Position numbers and translations under genes: made by a program
Source of the DNA: JAYWXI01 sp036016955
GTDB lineage: Bacteria > Bacteroidota > Bacteroidia > Flavobacteriales > Weeksellaceae
NCBI RefSeq assembly: GCF_036016955.1
Contig: NZ_JAYWXI010000008.1
Coordinates: 62,001 to 126,000 of the forward strand
Direction: 5' to 3'
Length of the DNA stretch: 64,000 nt
The notes under the pieces: model-generated
The model's database searches: none
The model's input: the letters and a program-made list of their open reading frames with translations, nothing else
What the model was told of the DNA's origin: nothing
Shown here: in pieces, positions 62,923-64,000 of the stretch
How positions within the stretch are numbered: the first letter of the stretch is position 1
Layout: the number at the start of each line of letters is the position of its first letter

Positions 62923-63774
62923 ATGAATATTGCCGTCGTAGGCGTGGGACTCATCGGAGGATCCATGATGCTGAAACTGAAAGAAAAACAAGCCGTAACC
63001 ACCGTTTTCGGCATCGACCGTAATGAAAACCACCTGAAAACAGCTTTATCCCGAGGAATCATCGATCAATGTGCGAACCTCGAAGAAGGCGTAAAAAAGG
63101 CTGACCTCATCCTTATCGCTACCCCCGTAGACACTACCCAAACGCTGCTTCCAAAAGTGTTGGATTTGGTTGATTCGAAAAAAACCGTCATGGATGTCGG
63201 GTCCACCAAAACTGGCATTACCACTCAGGTGGAATACCATCCCATGCGCTCCCGATACGTGGCTTTCCACCCCATGTGGGGGACCGAAAATAGCGGTCCC
63301 CAAGCCGCTTCAAACGAAAGCTTCAGCGGCCGTGCGGCCGTAATCTGCGACCCCGAAAAATCCGCAAAAGACGCTTTAAAAACCGTACTTGAAATCATTG
63401 AGACCTTGGAAATGTATCCCGTCTATATGAATGCCGACGCGCACGACCTCCATACCGCCTATATCTCCCACATCTCCCATATCACCTCCTACGCTTTAGC
63501 CAATACCGTCCTGGAAAAAGAAAAGGAAGAAGACACCATCTTTCAACTGGCAAGCTCAGGGTTTTCTTCCACCGTAAGACTCGCCAAATCCCATCCCGAC
63601 ATGTGGGTTCCCATCTTTAAGCAAAACAAAGAAAACGTTCTTGATGTCCTCAACGAGCACCTCGCTCAACTAAGAAAGTTCAAATCCGCATTGGAAAAAG
63701 AAAATTGGATTCTTTTGGAGGAACTCATCACTAATGCCAATAGAATACGAAATCTGTTAGACAAAAAAAGCTAA
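62923..63774 (+). CDS. tyrA: Prephenate dehydrogenase TyrA
   Basis: TyrA makes 4-hydroxyphenylpyruvate from prephenate with NAD, the tyrosine branch. The 283-residue protein has the Rossmann start MNIAVVGVGLIGGSMMLKLK, LILIATPVDTT, VMDVGSTKTGIT, AFHPMWGTENSGPQAA and the catalytic His in AYISHISHITSYALAN. There is no fused chorismate mutase. It closes the ald operon and is followed by a bidirectional terminator. Confidence 0.95.
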   Translation: MNIAVVGVGLIGGSMMLKLKEKQAVTTVFGIDRNENHLKTALSRGIIDQCANLEEGVKKADLILIATPVDTTQTLLPKVLDLVDSKKTVMDVGSTKTGITTQVEYHPMRSRYVAFHPMWGTENSGPQAASNESFSGRAAVICDPEKSAKDALKTVLEIIETLEMYPVYMNADAHDLHTAYISHISHITSYALANTVLEKEKEEDTIFQLASSGFSSTVRLAKSHPDMWVPIFKQNKENVLDVLNEHLAQLRKFKSALEKENWILLEELITNANRIRNLLDKKS

Positions 63775-63799
63775 AACCCAACAAAGTTTTAGCTCTTAT
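63769..63799. terminator. Bidirectional terminator after tyrA
   Basis: AGCTAAAAC (63769-63777) and GTTTTAGCT (63786-63794) pair exactly between convergent tyrA and serine dehydratase genes, with A/T-rich flanks. The stretch 63800-63903 shows nothing else. Confidence 0.8.
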
Positions 63800-63903
63800 G
63801 AAATTCGGACCTACAAAGGCCTCTTTCCTTTATTCGACTCCCAATCGGGTTTCACCTCAATAACAAAAGGATAAAAAACATTTAATTCTCGACCAAGCCG
63901 CCT

Positions 63904-64000
63904 CTAACATTCCGCCACATTTACCGCAATGGCCAATCCCCCCTCCGAGGTTTCCTTAAATCGGGCATTCATGCTCTGAGCCGTGTCCCACATCGACTGA
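63904..64000 (-). CDS. sdaA: L-serine ammonia-lyase, C-terminal end only
   Basis: The last 31 codons before TAG at 63904 read MWDTAQSMNARFKETSEGGL then AIAVNVAEC, the conserved end of bacterial L-serine dehydratase (the KETSxGGLAxxV...EC tail, whose terminal Cys is a 4Fe-4S ligand in the bacterial enzyme). Everything upstream is outside the window. The enzyme deaminates serine to pyruvate. Confidence 0.85.
   Translation of the reverse strand, partial: QSMWDTAQSMNARFKETSEGGLAIAVNVAEC

Overview
The window reads as a chromosomal segment of a flavobacterium (Bacteroidota, order Flavobacteriales; the gene set suits Weeksellaceae-type genera but the genus cannot be fixed from sequence alone). Supporting signs are promoters of the Bacteroidota type (TTG, about 19 bp, then TAnnTTTG) before many genes, a primary sigma factor without region 1.1, a type IX secretion (T9SS) sorting tail, a short SRP RNA, GSCFA, GIN, DUF4199, DUF389 and DUF808 family proteins, and few Shine-Dalgarno sequences. 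Most genes are GC-balanced; several AT-rich patches stand out as likely acquired DNA. No tRNA, 5S/16S/23S rRNA, CRISPR array or transposase was seen.

Layout. 1-2371 is the start of a large repetitive exported protein that runs off the left edge. 2637-5481 is a TPP-riboswitch operon of unusual content: a class I methyltransferase, a PurM/HypE/ThiL-superfamily protein, a divergent ThiE/TenI-like protein and a Trm112-like zinc protein. 5478-11760 holds a DtxR/MntR-type repressor with a palindrome at its divergent promoter, rsmG, a lipoprotein, a RecB/AddB-like nuclease, an outer-membrane-type protein and a GH25 lysozyme. 11864-15853 has two small unknown genes, a DUF389 membrane protein and an ECF sigma factor overlapping a four-helix membrane protein. 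15909-21621 carries a UPF0173 hydrolase, menA, uvrA and rpoD. 21776-25760 is an accessory patch: small lipoproteins, a repeated motif array, a coiled-coil gene, and an AT-rich SDR / membrane protein / AraC cassette between direct repeats.

25867-32272 is the purine block, transcribed leftwards as purM-purN-purH-purD-guaA, with a promoter, short overlapping ORFs and an intrinsic terminator in the purM leader that suggest attenuation. 32385-41544 is housekeeping: DUF808, FMN reductase, pirin, MscS, arginine decarboxylase, gcvP, methionine aminopeptidase and a small HAD phosphatase. 41867-44005 is an M43 metalloprotease gene split by an AT-rich insertion that carries a Cys-rich lipoprotein and a 59-residue two-helix membrane protein, a possible bacteriocin/immunity pair. 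44140-47091 is a large T9SS-secreted reprolysin-like protease.

47200-64000 holds phosphoglucomutase, a DUF4199 / glycosyltransferase / GIN operon, the SRP RNA, an HNH-like protein, a frameshifted aspartyl protease, polyprenyl synthase, GSCFA, GNAT, TatD, homogentisate dioxygenase, a CoA-transferase, isoaspartyl peptidase, tsaE, alanine dehydrogenase, prephenate dehydrogenase and the tail end of serine dehydratase. The strongest candidates for undescribed biology are the TPP-riboswitch operon, the cassette inside the M43 gene and the purM leader.
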